Assembly: GCA_041396845.1 (NCBI GenBank)
Contig: JAWKXU010000002.1
Coordinates: forward strand, 1 to 64,000
Length of the DNA: 64,000 bases
Reading direction: 5' to 3'
From: JAWKXU01 sp020446465
GTDB lineage: Bacteria > Pseudomonadota > Alphaproteobacteria > Sphingomonadales > Sphingomonadaceae
Position 1 is the stretch's first letter. Each line of letters starts with the position of its first letter. The position numbers and the translations under genes were made by a program. A model generated the notes under the pieces. The model saw only the letters and a list, made by a program, of their open reading frames with translations. It was not told the DNA's origin and made no database searches. Positions 23,194 to 31,937 of the stretch are shown here, in pieces.

Positions 23194-23236
23194 ATCCGCC
23201 CACATGACCGTGTGGCCGGGCGCGGTCAAGGTGGCG

Positions 23237-23437
23237 CTACTTATCGCGATCCTCTTTACGCTCCTGTCGCTGGCGCAGGATAACGCATTGGCGCCCGATG
23301 ATCACACCGGCAAGGCCAAGGAGAAACAGCCCCCAGCCTGACGTTTCAGGCGCGCCGCCACTGCCGGAAGCCTCGGCAGGCATCGCAAGGGCGAGCAATA
23401 ATGCAAACAAAGCAATATGTTGGGAACGGGGCAACAT
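23237..23437 (-). CDS. Small membrane protein with PEP-CTERM-like tail
   Basis: The 66-aa product begins with a signal-like hydrophobic stretch (about residues 8-21, then AEA), a short Ser/Gly-rich segment, and ends APETSGWGLFLLGLAGVIIGRQ followed by a basic tail. A short motif, one membrane helix and a positive end recall PEP-CTERM sorting signals, though the motif is APET and not PEP. It lies within the his cluster between hisF and hisE. The ATG at 23437 is preferred over a longer form. No histidine-related role is suggested. Confidence 0.5.
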   Translation of the reverse strand: MLPRSQHIALFALLLALAMPAEASGSGGAPETSGWGLFLLGLAGVIIGRQCVILRQRQERKEDRDK

Positions 23438-23547
23438 GGTTAGGTTAACGCAAGTTGCGTGCCATAATCCTGACAAACGGACAATCCGGCGCTTTGCATG
23501 GTTAACGCTGCTGGCGCGGTTTAAGTCTTTGTAAACTACCCCGACAA

Positions 23548-24306
23548 TCAGGCGCGGGCGGGAATGCCTGCTTCGCGCAAGGCGGCGTGGGCCTGCGCAA
23601 TGGAATACGTTCCGAAATGGAAAATGGAGGCTGCCAGCACAGCGCTCGCGTGGCCTTGCGTCACGCCTTCAACCAGATGCTGCAAGGTTCCCACACCCCC
23701 GCTGGCGATGACCGGCACTGATACTGCGTCAGCGATGGCCCGCGTCAGCTTGAGATCGTAACCTCTCTGGGTTCCGTCGCCATCCATACTGGTGACAAGC
23801 AGTTCACCTGCCCCCAGGTCCGCCAGACGCGTGGCGTGCGCAATGGCATCAATCCCGGTTTCACGCCGGCCGCCGTGGGTGAAGATTTCCCAATGGTCGT
23901 GGACCCATCGCGCATCGACCGAGGCAACAACGCACTGACTGCCAAACTTTGCCGCAATGTCGCCAACCAGTTCCGGCCGGGCGACAGCGGCGCTGTTGAC
24001 TGCGACCTTGTCCGCACCAGCCAGCAGCAAGGCCCGCGCATCCTCGACAGACCGTACACCCCCACCGACTGTGACGGGCATGAAGCATACTTCTGCCGTG
24101 CGCCGCACGATATCAAGCAGCGTGCCGCGCCCTTCGTGGCTGGCGGAAATATCGAGAAAACACAGCTCGTCCGCGCCAGCCTCATCATAGGCACGCGCCT
24201 GCTCCACCGGATCGCCCGCGTCTTTCAGGTCGACGAAGTTCACGCCCTTGACCACGCGGCCATCGGCAACATCGAGACAAGGGATAACGCGAACGCGAAC
24301 GGTCAT
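23548..24306 (-). CDS. hisF: Imidazole glycerol phosphate synthase, cyclase subunit
   Basis: HisF, with the glutaminase HisH, forms IGP and AICAR from PRFAR. The 252-aa TIM barrel shows RVIPCLDVADGRVVKGVNFVDLKDAGDPV at the start (catalytic Asp in CLDV), ISASHEGRGT, VGGGVRSVEDAR, GDGTQRGYDLKLT (second catalytic Asp in DGDGT) and VIASGGVG. The ATG at 24306 begins MTVRVRVIPCLD, the family N-terminus. It follows hisA by 4 bases, in order B-H-A-F. Confidence 0.95.
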   Translation of the reverse strand: MTVRVRVIPCLDVADGRVVKGVNFVDLKDAGDPVEQARAYDEAGADELCFLDISASHEGRGTLLDIVRRTAEVCFMPVTVGGGVRSVEDARALLLAGADKVAVNSAAVARPELVGDIAAKFGSQCVVASVDARWVHDHWEIFTHGGRRETGIDAIAHATRLADLGAGELLVTSMDGDGTQRGYDLKLTRAIADAVSVPVIASGGVGTLQHLVEGVTQGHASAVLAASIFHFGTYSIAQAHAALREAGIPARA

Positions 24307-24310
24307 CGGG

Positions 24311-25039
24311 TCAACTCCGCCCAGCCATCGCAATGGCCGCGGCAAGGTCCAGCTTGCCTTCGTACAAGGCACGGCCCGTAATCACGCCTTCGATACCCTC
24401 GGCGGCATGGAGCGAGAGAATATGAATCTCATCCAGCCCCTTCACGCCGCCACTGGCGATGACAGGAATATCGACCATGCGGGCAAGCTCCACCGTCGCA
24501 TCGATATTGCAGCCTTTCAGCAAGCCATCGCGCCCGATGTCGGTAAACAGGAGGCTGGCAACGCCTGCATCCTCGAACCTGCGGGCAAGATCGGCAACGG
24601 GCACGTCAGAAACTTCGGCCCAGCCTTCGGTTGCCACCATGCCATCGCGCGCATCAACCGCGACCACGATGCCGCCGGGAAACTCGGCGGCCATGTCCTT
24701 CACGAATTGCGGGTCTTTCAGCGCCGCAGACCCCATCACCAGCCGCGCAACGCCAAGATCAAACCAGCCTTCCACCGCTTCACGCGTGCGAATGCCCCCG
24801 CCCAGCTGGACGTAGCCCGGAAACGCCGCGACAATGGCCTCCACCGCCTCACGATTTTCGGTCCGCCCGGCGAACGACCCATCCAGATCGACAACATGGA
24901 GGTGCTGCGCGCCCGCTTCGGCAAACAGCATGGCCTGCGCGGCAGGGTTGTCACCATAAACGGTGGCGCGGTTCATGTCGCCTTCGGCAAGGCGGACGAC
25001 TTCGCCAGCCTTCAGGTCAATTGCGGGAAAGACGATCAT
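24311..25039 (-). CDS. hisA: Phosphoribosylformimino-AICAR phosphate isomerase
   Basis: HisA isomerises ProFAR to PRFAR in histidine synthesis. The 242-aa TIM barrel begins MIVFPAIDLKAGEVVRL, with the catalytic Asp in AIDLK. Further motifs are VVDLDGSFAGRTEN, QLGGGIRTREAVE and the second phosphate-binding region VIASGGVKGLDEI. It is chosen over a longer start by the family N-terminus. It is two bases from hisH and four from hisF. Confidence 0.95.
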   Translation of the reverse strand: MIVFPAIDLKAGEVVRLAEGDMNRATVYGDNPAAQAMLFAEAGAQHLHVVDLDGSFAGRTENREAVEAIVAAFPGYVQLGGGIRTREAVEGWFDLGVARLVMGSAALKDPQFVKDMAAEFPGGIVVAVDARDGMVATEGWAEVSDVPVADLARRFEDAGVASLLFTDIGRDGLLKGCNIDATVELARMVDIPVIASGGVKGLDEIHILSLHAAEGIEGVITGRALYEGKLDLAAAIAMAGRS

Positions 25040-25041
25040 GT

Positions 25042-25671
25042 CTAGGGATACCACTCCAGAAAACGTGCCAGAAGGCCAAGCCCGTATGCCTGGCTCTTTT
25101 CGGGGTGGAACTGCACCCCCAGGATATTGTCGCGCGCGACCGCTGCCACCAGCCCGCCGCCATGGTCTGTCATCGCGGCGACATGGTGGCCATTATCGGG
25201 CACGAAATGGTAGGAGTGGAGGAAATACGCCTCCCCCGGCTCGATCAATGCGGCCCCGTCATGGTGCGGCGTGGGCACCACATCGTTCCAGCCCATGTGC
25301 GGAATCTTGATTGCAGGGTCCGTGCGTTCGATCGTGCGCACTTCACCCGGTATCCAGTCCAGCCCCGCGGTTGCGCCATATTCCAGCCCGCGAGTCGCCA
25401 GCAGTTGCATACCCACACAAATGCCAAGAAACGGCGCGCCGCCAACCATGACGCGTTCTTCCATCGCCGCGATCATGCCCGGAACAGCGCGCAAGCCGGC
25501 AGCACATGCGCCAAACGCCCCGACGCCCGGCAACACGATCCGGTCTGCCGCGCGCACCACATCGGGATCGGCCGTGACCTCCACCCCATGCGCGCCTGCT
25601 GCCAGCAGCGCGCTATGGACAGAATGGAGGTTGCCCGCGCCATAATCGACGAGAGCGATAACCTCAGCCAC
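25042..25671 (-). CDS. hisH: Imidazole glycerol phosphate synthase, glutaminase subunit
   Basis: HisH supplies ammonia from glutamine to HisF. The 209-aa class I amidotransferase has the nucleophile Cys in PFLGICVGMQLL (about residue 83) and the His/Glu of VQFHPEKSQAYG near the end. The start is GTG at 25671, giving VAEVIALVDYGAGNLHSV; it overlaps hisB by 8 bases. The frame extends further upstream but the added residues are hisB shadow. Confidence 0.94.
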   Translation of the reverse strand: MAEVIALVDYGAGNLHSVHSALLAAGAHGVEVTADPDVVRAADRIVLPGVGAFGACAAGLRAVPGMIAAMEERVMVGGAPFLGICVGMQLLATRGLEYGATAGLDWIPGEVRTIERTDPAIKIPHMGWNDVVPTPHHDGAALIEPGEAYFLHSYHFVPDNGHHVAAMTDHGGGLVAAVARDNILGVQFHPEKSQAYGLGLLARFLEWYP

Positions 25672-26257
25672 CGAGCTGCCCTTTCGTTGAAGGCACCGCG
25701 CCGCCTTTGCGCGGATCATTTTCCACCGCCTGGCGCATGGCCCGCGCGAATCCCTTGAAGACGCCTTCGATCATGTGGTGATTGTTGGTGCCGTAAAGCA
25801 CTTCGATATGGAGTGTGATACCTACAGCCTGCGCGATCGACTGGAACCAGTGTTCAAACAGTTCGGTATCCATTTCGCCCAGCCGTTCCTGCGTGAAACG
25901 GCAATTCCACACGAGCCACGGGCGGCCCGAAATATCGAGCGCAACCCGCGCCAGCGTTTCATCCATCGGGGAATAAACGCTGCCGTAACGGCCAATACCC
26001 GCCTTGTCGCCCAGGGCATTGGCAATGGCCTGGCCAAGCGCAATCGCGCTGTCTTCGGTGGTGTGGTGCTGATCGACATGCAAATCGCCATCGACATGCA
26101 GTTTCACGTCGATCAGCGAATGGCGCGAAAACTGTTCGACCATGTGATCGAGAAAACCGATCCCTGTCGAAACGTCATAAGCACCTGTTCCATCGAGATT
26201 CACCTCGACAGAAATCGCGGTTTCGCTGGTTTTGCGGTCAATCGTCCCAATACGCAT
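25664..26257 (-). CDS. hisB: Imidazoleglycerol-phosphate dehydratase
   Basis: HisB dehydrates IGP to imidazole acetol phosphate. The 197-aa monofunctional form shows GIGFLDHMVEQFSRHS, HVDQHHTTEDSAIALG (Mn-binding histidine motif) and SPMDETLARVALDISGRPWLVW, closing with EVLYGTNNHHMIEGVFKGFARA. The phosphatase half of the enterobacterial fusion is absent, as usual in Alphaproteobacteria. It is first gene of the minus-strand his operon. Confidence 0.96.
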   Translation of the reverse strand: MRIGTIDRKTSETAISVEVNLDGTGAYDVSTGIGFLDHMVEQFSRHSLIDVKLHVDGDLHVDQHHTTEDSAIALGQAIANALGDKAGIGRYGSVYSPMDETLARVALDISGRPWLVWNCRFTQERLGEMDTELFEHWFQSIAQAVGITLHIEVLYGTNNHHMIEGVFKGFARAMRQAVENDPRKGGAVPSTKGQLGG

Positions 26258-26370
26258 GGTTTCGGCCTATAATCCGATGGCGGATAAGCGCAACATCTGC
26301 GACCGATTCCCCATATTTAACGCGCTTTCCCCTTGACCGGCAGTGGATTGTGGCGGCAGGTCTATACGCC

Positions 26371-26874
26371 ATGGATAGTGATACACCCGATAGCCTGATC
26401 CCTTATGACGAAATCGTGCAGGAAGCGCTGCGCGCAGTCGTTGGCCGCGTATTGGGCGAGATTGAACAATCAGGCGGTGTCCTGCCCGGCAACCATCACT
26501 TCTACATCACCTTTCGCACCGATGCGCCGGGCGTTTCCATCCCGTCCCGCCTGCGGGAGCGTTTCCCCGAAGAAATGACAATCGTGCTGCAACACAAGTT
26601 CTGGGAACTGGCAGTGGATGACGAAGGCTTCACTGTCGGCCTCAGCTTCAACCAGATACCGGCCAAACTTGTGATTCCCTTTGCCGCGATTACTGCATTT
26701 GTGGACCCGGCAGTGGATTTCGGCCTTCAGTTTCAGGCAGCAAGCGGCCAGATGGAACCAGAACCCCATGAAGACCCGCAAAACGACACGCGGGAACGCG
26801 ATGACGATTCCGCGGTTGATTCCCCCGATGACGGATCGAATGTCGTCACGGTAGATTTCGGCAAGAAGAAATAA
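26371..26874 (+). CDS. sspB: SspB-family ClpXP adaptor
   Basis: SspB delivers ssrA-tagged peptides to ClpXP. The 167-aa protein has the alphaproteobacterial pattern IPYDEIVQEALRAVVGRVL, HHFYITFRTDAPGVSIPSRLRERFPEEMTIVLQHKFW and FNQIPAKLVIPFAAITAFVDPAVDFGLQF. An acidic disordered linker and a short basic C-terminal tail (VVTVDFGKKK), which contacts ClpX, follow. The ATG at 26371 is preferred over a GTG seven codons upstream. It is divergent from hisB. Confidence 0.9.
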   Translation: MDSDTPDSLIPYDEIVQEALRAVVGRVLGEIEQSGGVLPGNHHFYITFRTDAPGVSIPSRLRERFPEEMTIVLQHKFWELAVDDEGFTVGLSFNQIPAKLVIPFAAITAFVDPAVDFGLQFQAASGQMEPEPHEDPQNDTRERDDDSAVDSPDDGSNVVTVDFGKKK

Positions 26875-26902
26875 CACCCCTGGCCATAGTGCGGTCAGGA
26901 AC

Positions 26903-27298
26903 ATGGCAAACATGAAAATGACCAGGCACCGCGGGACCACACCAGACACAGCACCGGCCAAGGCGCAAGGACGCAAAAAGGCCGATCCCCTTGCAGAAAG
27001 TGGCAAACGCGTGCCCGGTCCCAGCCCCGACCCGCGCACCAACCTGGCGTTGGCCGACATTGCCCTGCGTGGTGTTTCCACGCTTGCCCGGCGCGCCGTC
27101 AAACGAAAGCTCCTGTCCGGCTATGGCAAGAAAACAGCCCGCGATGTGCTGAAAAAACAAACCCTCGGCCAGACCCTGACAAGCGTGATAATCGCCCGGA
27201 TCGCGGCGCGCTCATTACCCGGCGCTATCATTGTCGGCGTCGGTATTCTGGGCAAAACCCTGCTCGACCGCAGCAAGAGAACGGACAGACAGCCTTGA
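26903..27298 (+). CDS. Conserved-looking basic protein of unknown function
   Basis: The 131-aa product has a disordered, basic Lys/Pro-rich N-terminus (residues 1-45), then helices LALADIALRGVSTLARRAVKRKLL and SVIIARIAARSLPGAIIVGVGILGKTLLDR. The last is hydrophobic enough to associate with the membrane. It follows sspB by 28 bases on the same strand and precedes gmk, so it could be co-transcribed with sspB. No domain is recognised. Confidence 0.6.
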   Translation: MANMKMTRHRGTTPDTAPAKAQGRKKADPLAESGKRVPGPSPDPRTNLALADIALRGVSTLARRAVKRKLLSGYGKKTARDVLKKQTLGQTLTSVIIARIAARSLPGAIIVGVGILGKTLLDRSKRTDRQP

Positions 27299-27329
27299 TT
27301 TTAGGCAATCGCTCGCGCACATCGCGGCG

Positions 27330-27965
27330 ATGGGCAACAGCGATACTCTGAAACGGCGCGGACTGATGTTCGTCCTCTCCTCCCCGTCGGGTGCGGGCAA
27401 GACCACGATGGCACGGCGCTTGCTGGTCGAGGATGACGAAATCGCGATGTCGGTATCCGTCACCACGCGCCCGCAGCGCCCCGGCGAAGTGGACGGGAAG
27501 GACTATATCTTCGCCACTCGCGAACGGTTCATGGAAATGGTCGAAGCCGACGAGTTTCTTGAATGGGCCGAAGTCTTTGGCAACCATTACGGCACCCCCA
27601 AAGCGCAGATCAAGGCGGGCCTGAAGGAAGGCCGGGACTTCCTGTTCGACATCGACTGGCAGGGTACGCAACAGCTTTATCAACGCGCAGAAGCTGACGT
27701 GGTTCGTGTTTTTCTGCTGCCGCCCAGCATAGGGGAACTGGAACGGCGCCTGTCTTCGCGCGGGACCGACAGCGCCGAAGTGATCGCCGGCCGCATGGCC
27801 CGCGCACGGTCCGAAATCAGCCATTGGGATGGGTATGATTATGTCGTCGTCAATGACGATATGGACGCCTGTTTCGCCAAGGTCTGCACAATCCTTCAGG
27901 CCGAACGGATGCGCCGCGCCCGCCAGACCGGACTGGTCAGCTTTGTGCGTGACCTGACCGCCTGA
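27330..27965 (+). CDS. gmk: Guanylate kinase
   Basis: Gmk phosphorylates GMP and dGMP to the diphosphates. The 211-aa protein has the P-loop SSPSGAGKTT (about residues 16-25), SVTTRPQRPGEVDGKDYIF (GMP-binding), FLEWAEVFGNHYGTPK, LFDIDWQGTQQL and the lid RMARARSEISHWDGYDYVVVND. The ATG at 27330 begins MGNSDTLKRRGLMFVLSS; the longer frame overlaps the preceding gene and is rejected. No rpoZ follows. Confidence 0.95.
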   Translation: MGNSDTLKRRGLMFVLSSPSGAGKTTMARRLLVEDDEIAMSVSVTTRPQRPGEVDGKDYIFATRERFMEMVEADEFLEWAEVFGNHYGTPKAQIKAGLKEGRDFLFDIDWQGTQQLYQRAEADVVRVFLLPPSIGELERRLSSRGTDSAEVIAGRMARARSEISHWDGYDYVVVNDDMDACFAKVCTILQAERMRRARQTGLVSFVRDLTA

Positions 27966-28100
27966 GCCATTTACCGATAACCGCGCGCAAGCCCGCGACA
28001 TATGGCGCACCGGGAAGCCCTTGCCCCCACCCGCCGCAATGGCTAGGCGCACCCGCTATCCAGGATGCATTTTGAAGAACCTTGCAGGAGCCACCAGACA

Positions 28101-28940
28101 ATGTCCGCCAAACTTGAACAATCCATCGAAGCTGCATGGGACCAGCGCGACAGCGTCAATCCGCAAAGCGACGACGTGCGCCAGGTGGTCGAGGCCGCGC
28201 TTGCCTTGCTCGACAGTGGCGAAGCACGCGTTGCGGAACCTGACGGTCAGGGCGGTTGGAAAGTCAATCAGTGGCTCAAAAAAGCAGTGCTGTTGTCGTT
28301 CCGGCTGAATGACAACGTCCCCATGCCCGGCGCATCAGCTGGCGCGCCTGCCTTTGACAAGGTGCCGTCGAAGTTTGACGGGTGGGACGAAGCCCGCTTC
28401 CGCGAAGGCGGCTTTCGGGTCGTGCCGGGTGCGGTCGTCCGGCGCGGCAGCTTTATCGGCAAGGGCGCTGTGCTTATGCCCAGCTTCACCAACATCGGTG
28501 CATATGTCGGGGAAGGCACGATGGTCGATACATGGGCCACGGTCGGCTCTTGCGCCCAGATCGGCAAGAACGTCCACATTTCGGGCGGCGCGGGCATTGG
28601 CGGGGTTCTCGAACCGCTTCAGGCCGGGCCGGTCGTAATCGAGGATGGTGCATTTATCGGCGCGCGCAGCGAAGTGGCCGAAGGCGTCATCGTGGGCGAA
28701 GGCGCTGTGCTGTCGATGGGTGTCTTCATCGGCGCATCGACCAAGATTGTCGATCGCGTGACCGGCAAGGTCTATATCGGCAAAGTTCCACCCTACGCGG
28801 TCGTCGTCCCCGGCGCGCTGCCGGGCAAACCGCTGGTCGATGGCGCACCGGGACCGTCGCTTTATTGCGCGGTTATCGTGAAGACGGTAGATGCCCAGAC
28901 GCGCGCGAAGACCGGCATCAACGACCTTCTGCGCGACTGA
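28101..28940 (+). CDS. dapD: Tetrahydrodipicolinate N-succinyltransferase
   Basis: DapD succinylates tetrahydrodipicolinate in lysine and diaminopimelate synthesis. The 279-aa protein shows an N-terminal helical domain (VNQWLKKAVLLSFRL), then left-handed beta-helix hexapeptide repeats (SFIGKGAVLMPSFTNIGAYVGEGTMVDTWATVGSCAQIGKN), and ends with GKVYIGKVPPYAVVVPGALPG. A GCAGGAG ribosome site precedes the ATG at 28101. It is single and convergent with the dipeptidase gene. dapE is not in the window. Confidence 0.96.
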   Translation: MSAKLEQSIEAAWDQRDSVNPQSDDVRQVVEAALALLDSGEARVAEPDGQGGWKVNQWLKKAVLLSFRLNDNVPMPGASAGAPAFDKVPSKFDGWDEARFREGGFRVVPGAVVRRGSFIGKGAVLMPSFTNIGAYVGEGTMVDTWATVGSCAQIGKNVHISGGAGIGGVLEPLQAGPVVIEDGAFIGARSEVAEGVIVGEGAVLSMGVFIGASTKIVDRVTGKVYIGKVPPYAVVVPGALPGKPLVDGAPGPSLYCAVIVKTVDAQTRAKTGINDLLRD

Positions 28941-28950
28941 CGCCGGCTGC

Positions 28951-30234
28951 CTATTTCCCCACCGGGTATTCGATCGGAAGGTCGCCCCGGTGGGCCGCAG
29001 CATACCTTTCTGCCTGTTTCAGAACCCGCATCATGTTGCGGCTGGCAATTTTTTCCAGATCACCTTGCGAATAACCGCGCCGGACCAGTTCGGCAAACAG
29101 AGCGGGATAGCCGGAGACATCCTCCATCCCTTCCGGGCCATGCGGCATTCCGTCATAGTCCCCGCCGATGCCAACGTGATCGATACCGATCCGGCCAACG
29201 ATATGGTCTATATGGTCCGCCACTTGTGAGACGGTGGCATGAGGCGTGGGGTTCTGCGCCTCCCAGTCAGCAAGGCCCTGTTTCACAGAGTCAGCATTAG
29301 CCGGGAACAAGGTCTTCAGGCGTGCCTCTTCCCCCGCCTTTGCAGCCCGCCACTGGCGCAATTCCTCACTGACATAGTCTGGCAGCGCAATCGCCATCAC
29401 AATGCCGCCATTGTCCTTGAGCCTGTCCAGCACGGCATCGGGCACGTTACGTTCATGGCCATTGACTGCCCGCGCGCCCGAATGGCTGAAAATCACCGGC
29501 ACGCGGGAGACTTCCAGTGCATCCAGCATTGTTTCGTCGCTGACGTGGCTGAGATCGACCAACATGCCGAGCCGGTTCATCTCGCGCACGACATCGCGCC
29601 CGAAATCCGTCAGCCCATTGTGCTCTGGCGGTTCCGATGCACTGTCAGCCCACGAGGTATTCCGCGAATGTGTCAGCGTCATATAACGCACACCCTGCGC
29701 ATACATCTGCCGCAGCACGCCAAGGCTGCCGCCAATCGAATGGCCGCCTTCCATACCAAACAGTGATGCAATTCTGCCCTGCTTGATGGCACGTTCGACA
29801 TCAGCCGATGAAGTTGCCAACATCAGGTCATCCGGGTAGCGGGCAACGAGCCGTTTTGCGACGTCGATCTGTTCCAGTGTGACCTTTACCGCCGCATCCC
29901 CTTCCAAATCGGCGGAGACATAGACCGACCAGAACTGCGCGCCAACGTGTCCCTTTCGCAACCGCGCAAGGTCCGTATGCATGGCCCGCTTGCGGTAATC
30001 ATCTGCGTCCGGATCGGCAGTGTCTGTCGTATCGGCAAAGTCGAAATCGTTGATCGCGTCCTGATACCGACCGCGCAACTGGATGGGCACATCGTTATGC
30101 CCATCCCACACCGGGGCCGCTTTCAATGCAGCCTCGGCCCGTTGTTCGGGCGTAGCGGCAAGCACTGGCGGACACAGCACCGACGCGGCCAGCAGCGCCG
30201 CGCCGAGGTGCCTGAAAAGACGTGGCGCGATCAA
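28951..30234 (-). CDS. M19 membrane-type dipeptidase, exported
   Basis: Renal-dipeptidase-family enzymes cleave dipeptides, some with a D-residue, using two zinc ions. The 427-aa protein has a signal peptide (residues 1-27, ALLAASVLCPPVLA), then WDGHNDVPIQ (the HxD metal ligands), GMEGGHSIGGSLGVLRQ (bridging Glu), TLTHSRN, DLSHVSDETM, FSHSGARA and HVGIGGDYDG (Asp). All metal ligands expected for the family are visible. It is presumably periplasmic and may act in peptidoglycan or dipeptide turnover. It overlaps the YbhB gene by ATGA. Confidence 0.9.
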   Translation of the reverse strand: MIAPRLFRHLGAALLAASVLCPPVLAATPEQRAEAALKAAPVWDGHNDVPIQLRGRYQDAINDFDFADTTDTADPDADDYRKRAMHTDLARLRKGHVGAQFWSVYVSADLEGDAAVKVTLEQIDVAKRLVARYPDDLMLATSSADVERAIKQGRIASLFGMEGGHSIGGSLGVLRQMYAQGVRYMTLTHSRNTSWADSASEPPEHNGLTDFGRDVVREMNRLGMLVDLSHVSDETMLDALEVSRVPVIFSHSGARAVNGHERNVPDAVLDRLKDNGGIVMAIALPDYVSEELRQWRAAKAGEEARLKTLFPANADSVKQGLADWEAQNPTPHATVSQVADHIDHIVGRIGIDHVGIGGDYDGMPHGPEGMEDVSGYPALFAELVRRGYSQGDLEKIASRNMMRVLKQAERYAAAHRGDLPIEYPVGK

Positions 30235-30809
30235 TCCGCATCCTCGGCGTCGAGGCCTTCATCATCCCAATCGCCGTCATCCTCCTCTTCGCGGGCATAG
30301 GCAGCGGTGAGCACTGCGGCAGACACCACGCGCCCTTCAATCGCCGCGAGCAGATCCTTGTGCGTGGCGCCAGGCATCAGGGTCAACGGCAGGTCGACCG
30401 CAAAAAGCTGGAAGACATAAGTGTGGGCATCGTCATCGTGCGGTGGTTCGGGCAAAAGCCATTCGCTGTTACGCTTGCTGTTCTTGCCGACGCGCGGCGG
30501 GACTTCGCCTTCCATCAGCTTGCCCTGTTGCGCTGCCAGCCCCCAGACAAGCCAATGGCACAGAGGATCATCGCCTGTGGACGAGGCATCCTCCACCACC
30601 AGAACCAGTTCCATCGCGCCCGATGGAGGGGCATTCCATTCCAGCGGCGGGGCAACGGCGTCTTCTTCATCGGCAGTGAAGCAGGGATCAAGTTCTCCCC
30701 CATCTTCAAAGGCGGCGCTGGTCAACCGGAAGCCACCTTTGCCAAGTAGGTCCGTCACGCCCAGCTTTTTAACGGCAAGCCCTGGATGCGAAGGAATGGA
30801 TTGAGTCAT
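30231..30809 (-). CDS. YbhB/YbcL-type PEBP-family protein
   Basis: The 192-aa product matches bacterial Raf-kinase-inhibitor-like (PEBP) proteins: CFTADEEDAVAPPLEWNAPPSG at about residues 42-63, then LVVEDASSTGDDPLCHWLVWGL with the DPxCHW ligand-site motif, and HTYVFQLFAVDLPLTL near the end. No signal peptide is evident. An acidic Glu/Asp-rich C-terminus (about 178-192) is unusual. Family function in bacteria is poorly known. It overlaps the dipeptidase gene by four bases. Confidence 0.85.
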   Translation of the reverse strand: MTQSIPSHPGLAVKKLGVTDLLGKGGFRLTSAAFEDGGELDPCFTADEEDAVAPPLEWNAPPSGAMELVLVVEDASSTGDDPLCHWLVWGLAAQQGKLMEGEVPPRVGKNSKRNSEWLLPEPPHDDDAHTYVFQLFAVDLPLTLMPGATHKDLLAAIEGRVVSAAVLTAAYAREEEDDGDWDDEGLDAEDAD

Positions 30810-30943
30810 GGTATTTTCCTGTCTTCAGATTTTGTTGCCCTGCACCGCCAGATTTACACTGCAGCGCACGATTTGAAACTCGCACAAGATTGGTCTTTGC
30901 GATCTTTTCGCGCAGTTGCAACCGGGCCAACCAGTTTTCCGCC

Positions 30944-31390
30944 TCAGGGATGCTCCGGTCCGGTAAAAGGATGCTGCTGCGTCGAGGCACAACCAGTCCG
31001 AACAGTATCGCCAATCTTCAGCGTGGCAGTGTATGGGTAAGTCCGGTCTGACATACCATCAGAACAATCCCCCTGCGTCACTGTCAGTATGATCGGCTTG
31101 CGTTCCATCTCGCCTGTAAACCCAATTCCGGCCCGCCCTGCAAACCGGGCGACGGGAAACGTCCAGCCTTCCTGATTTTCCATCGTGGTATAGGTCATGC
31201 TGGCGCCTTGCACCGTGCCACCCCAGAACGGTTCAGTCCCGACCAGAGTGATTGTGTCATCTGCCGCAATTTCGGCAAAGGGCAGATTGGAATCCGCATC
31301 CCCCGGCACCCCCGCCGAAGGCCCGGTCGGGTGGCAGGCCCCCAGCATGAGTGAAAGGGCGACACCAAACGATCCAATGGATTTTCTCAT
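30944..31390 (-). CDS. Lipoprotein with GTEPFW motif (COG3650-like)
   Basis: The 148-aa product has a lipoprotein signal MRKSIGSFGVALSLMLG followed by the lipobox Cys in LGACHP (about residue 19). The mature domain contains LVGTEPFWGGTVQG, the hallmark of a family of small envelope proteins often fused to MliC/HslJ-like domains, and YPYTATLKIGDTVRTGC with a Cys that could pair with the Cys of QGDCSDGMSDRTYPY. The ATG at 31390 is selected by the signal peptide. Function is unknown. Confidence 0.75.
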   Translation of the reverse strand: MRKSIGSFGVALSLMLGACHPTGPSAGVPGDADSNLPFAEIAADDTITLVGTEPFWGGTVQGASMTYTTMENQEGWTFPVARFAGRAGIGFTGEMERKPIILTVTQGDCSDGMSDRTYPYTATLKIGDTVRTGCASTQQHPFTGPEHP

Positions 31391-31508
31391 GCCCTGCTTT
31401 TGCAGCCTCCCGCCGCCCATCGCAAGTGGTTGGACTGCCATGCGGTGCTTGCCATCGGGCAAGCCGCGTTCCATAGCGCCCCCGTAAGCAACAAAGGGGT
31501 AAAAGGCG

Positions 31509-31817
31509 ATGGCCGCTGACGACGAAGAATACGTATATGACGAAGAAAGCGGCGAATGGATGCCTGCATCCGAACTCGCAGCAAAACAGGCCGCTGCCAA
31601 CACTGTCGAAGTGCGCGATGCGGTGGGCAACCTGCTGGCTGATGGCGATCAGGTCACGCTTATCAAGGACCTGGAAGTCAAAGGCGCCGGGCAGACCCTG
31701 AAACAGGGTACGCTGATCAAGTCCATCCGCCTGACGGGCGATAGCCAGGAAATCGACTGCAAATATCCGGGTATCAAAGGCCTCGTCCTGCGCGCAGAGT
31801 TTGTCAAAAAGCGTTGA
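31509..31817 (+). CDS. PhnA/YjdM-like protein without zinc ribbon
   Basis: The 102-aa product has an acidic N-terminus (DDEEYVYDEESGEWMPA) and the SH3-like PhnA C-terminal domain: VRDAVGNLLADGDQVTLIKDLEVKGAGQTLKQGT and EIDCKYPGIKGLVLRAEFVKK. The N-terminal four-Cys zinc ribbon of full-length YjdM is absent. Despite the PhnA name, a role in phosphonate use is unproven for this family. It is divergent from the lipoprotein gene. Confidence 0.85.
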   Translation: MAADDEEYVYDEESGEWMPASELAAKQAAANTVEVRDAVGNLLADGDQVTLIKDLEVKGAGQTLKQGTLIKSIRLTGDSQEIDCKYPGIKGLVLRAEFVKKR

Positions 31818-31937
31818 TCGTCATGTCTGACAGGCGGTTGCCAGACGTTCTTGATTACTGACACGCGAGGGCCAGCGACTACAGACTATCTTCCTGATTT
31901 ACTTTTTCTCCATTTCAGACCTATAGCTGTAAGTCTA

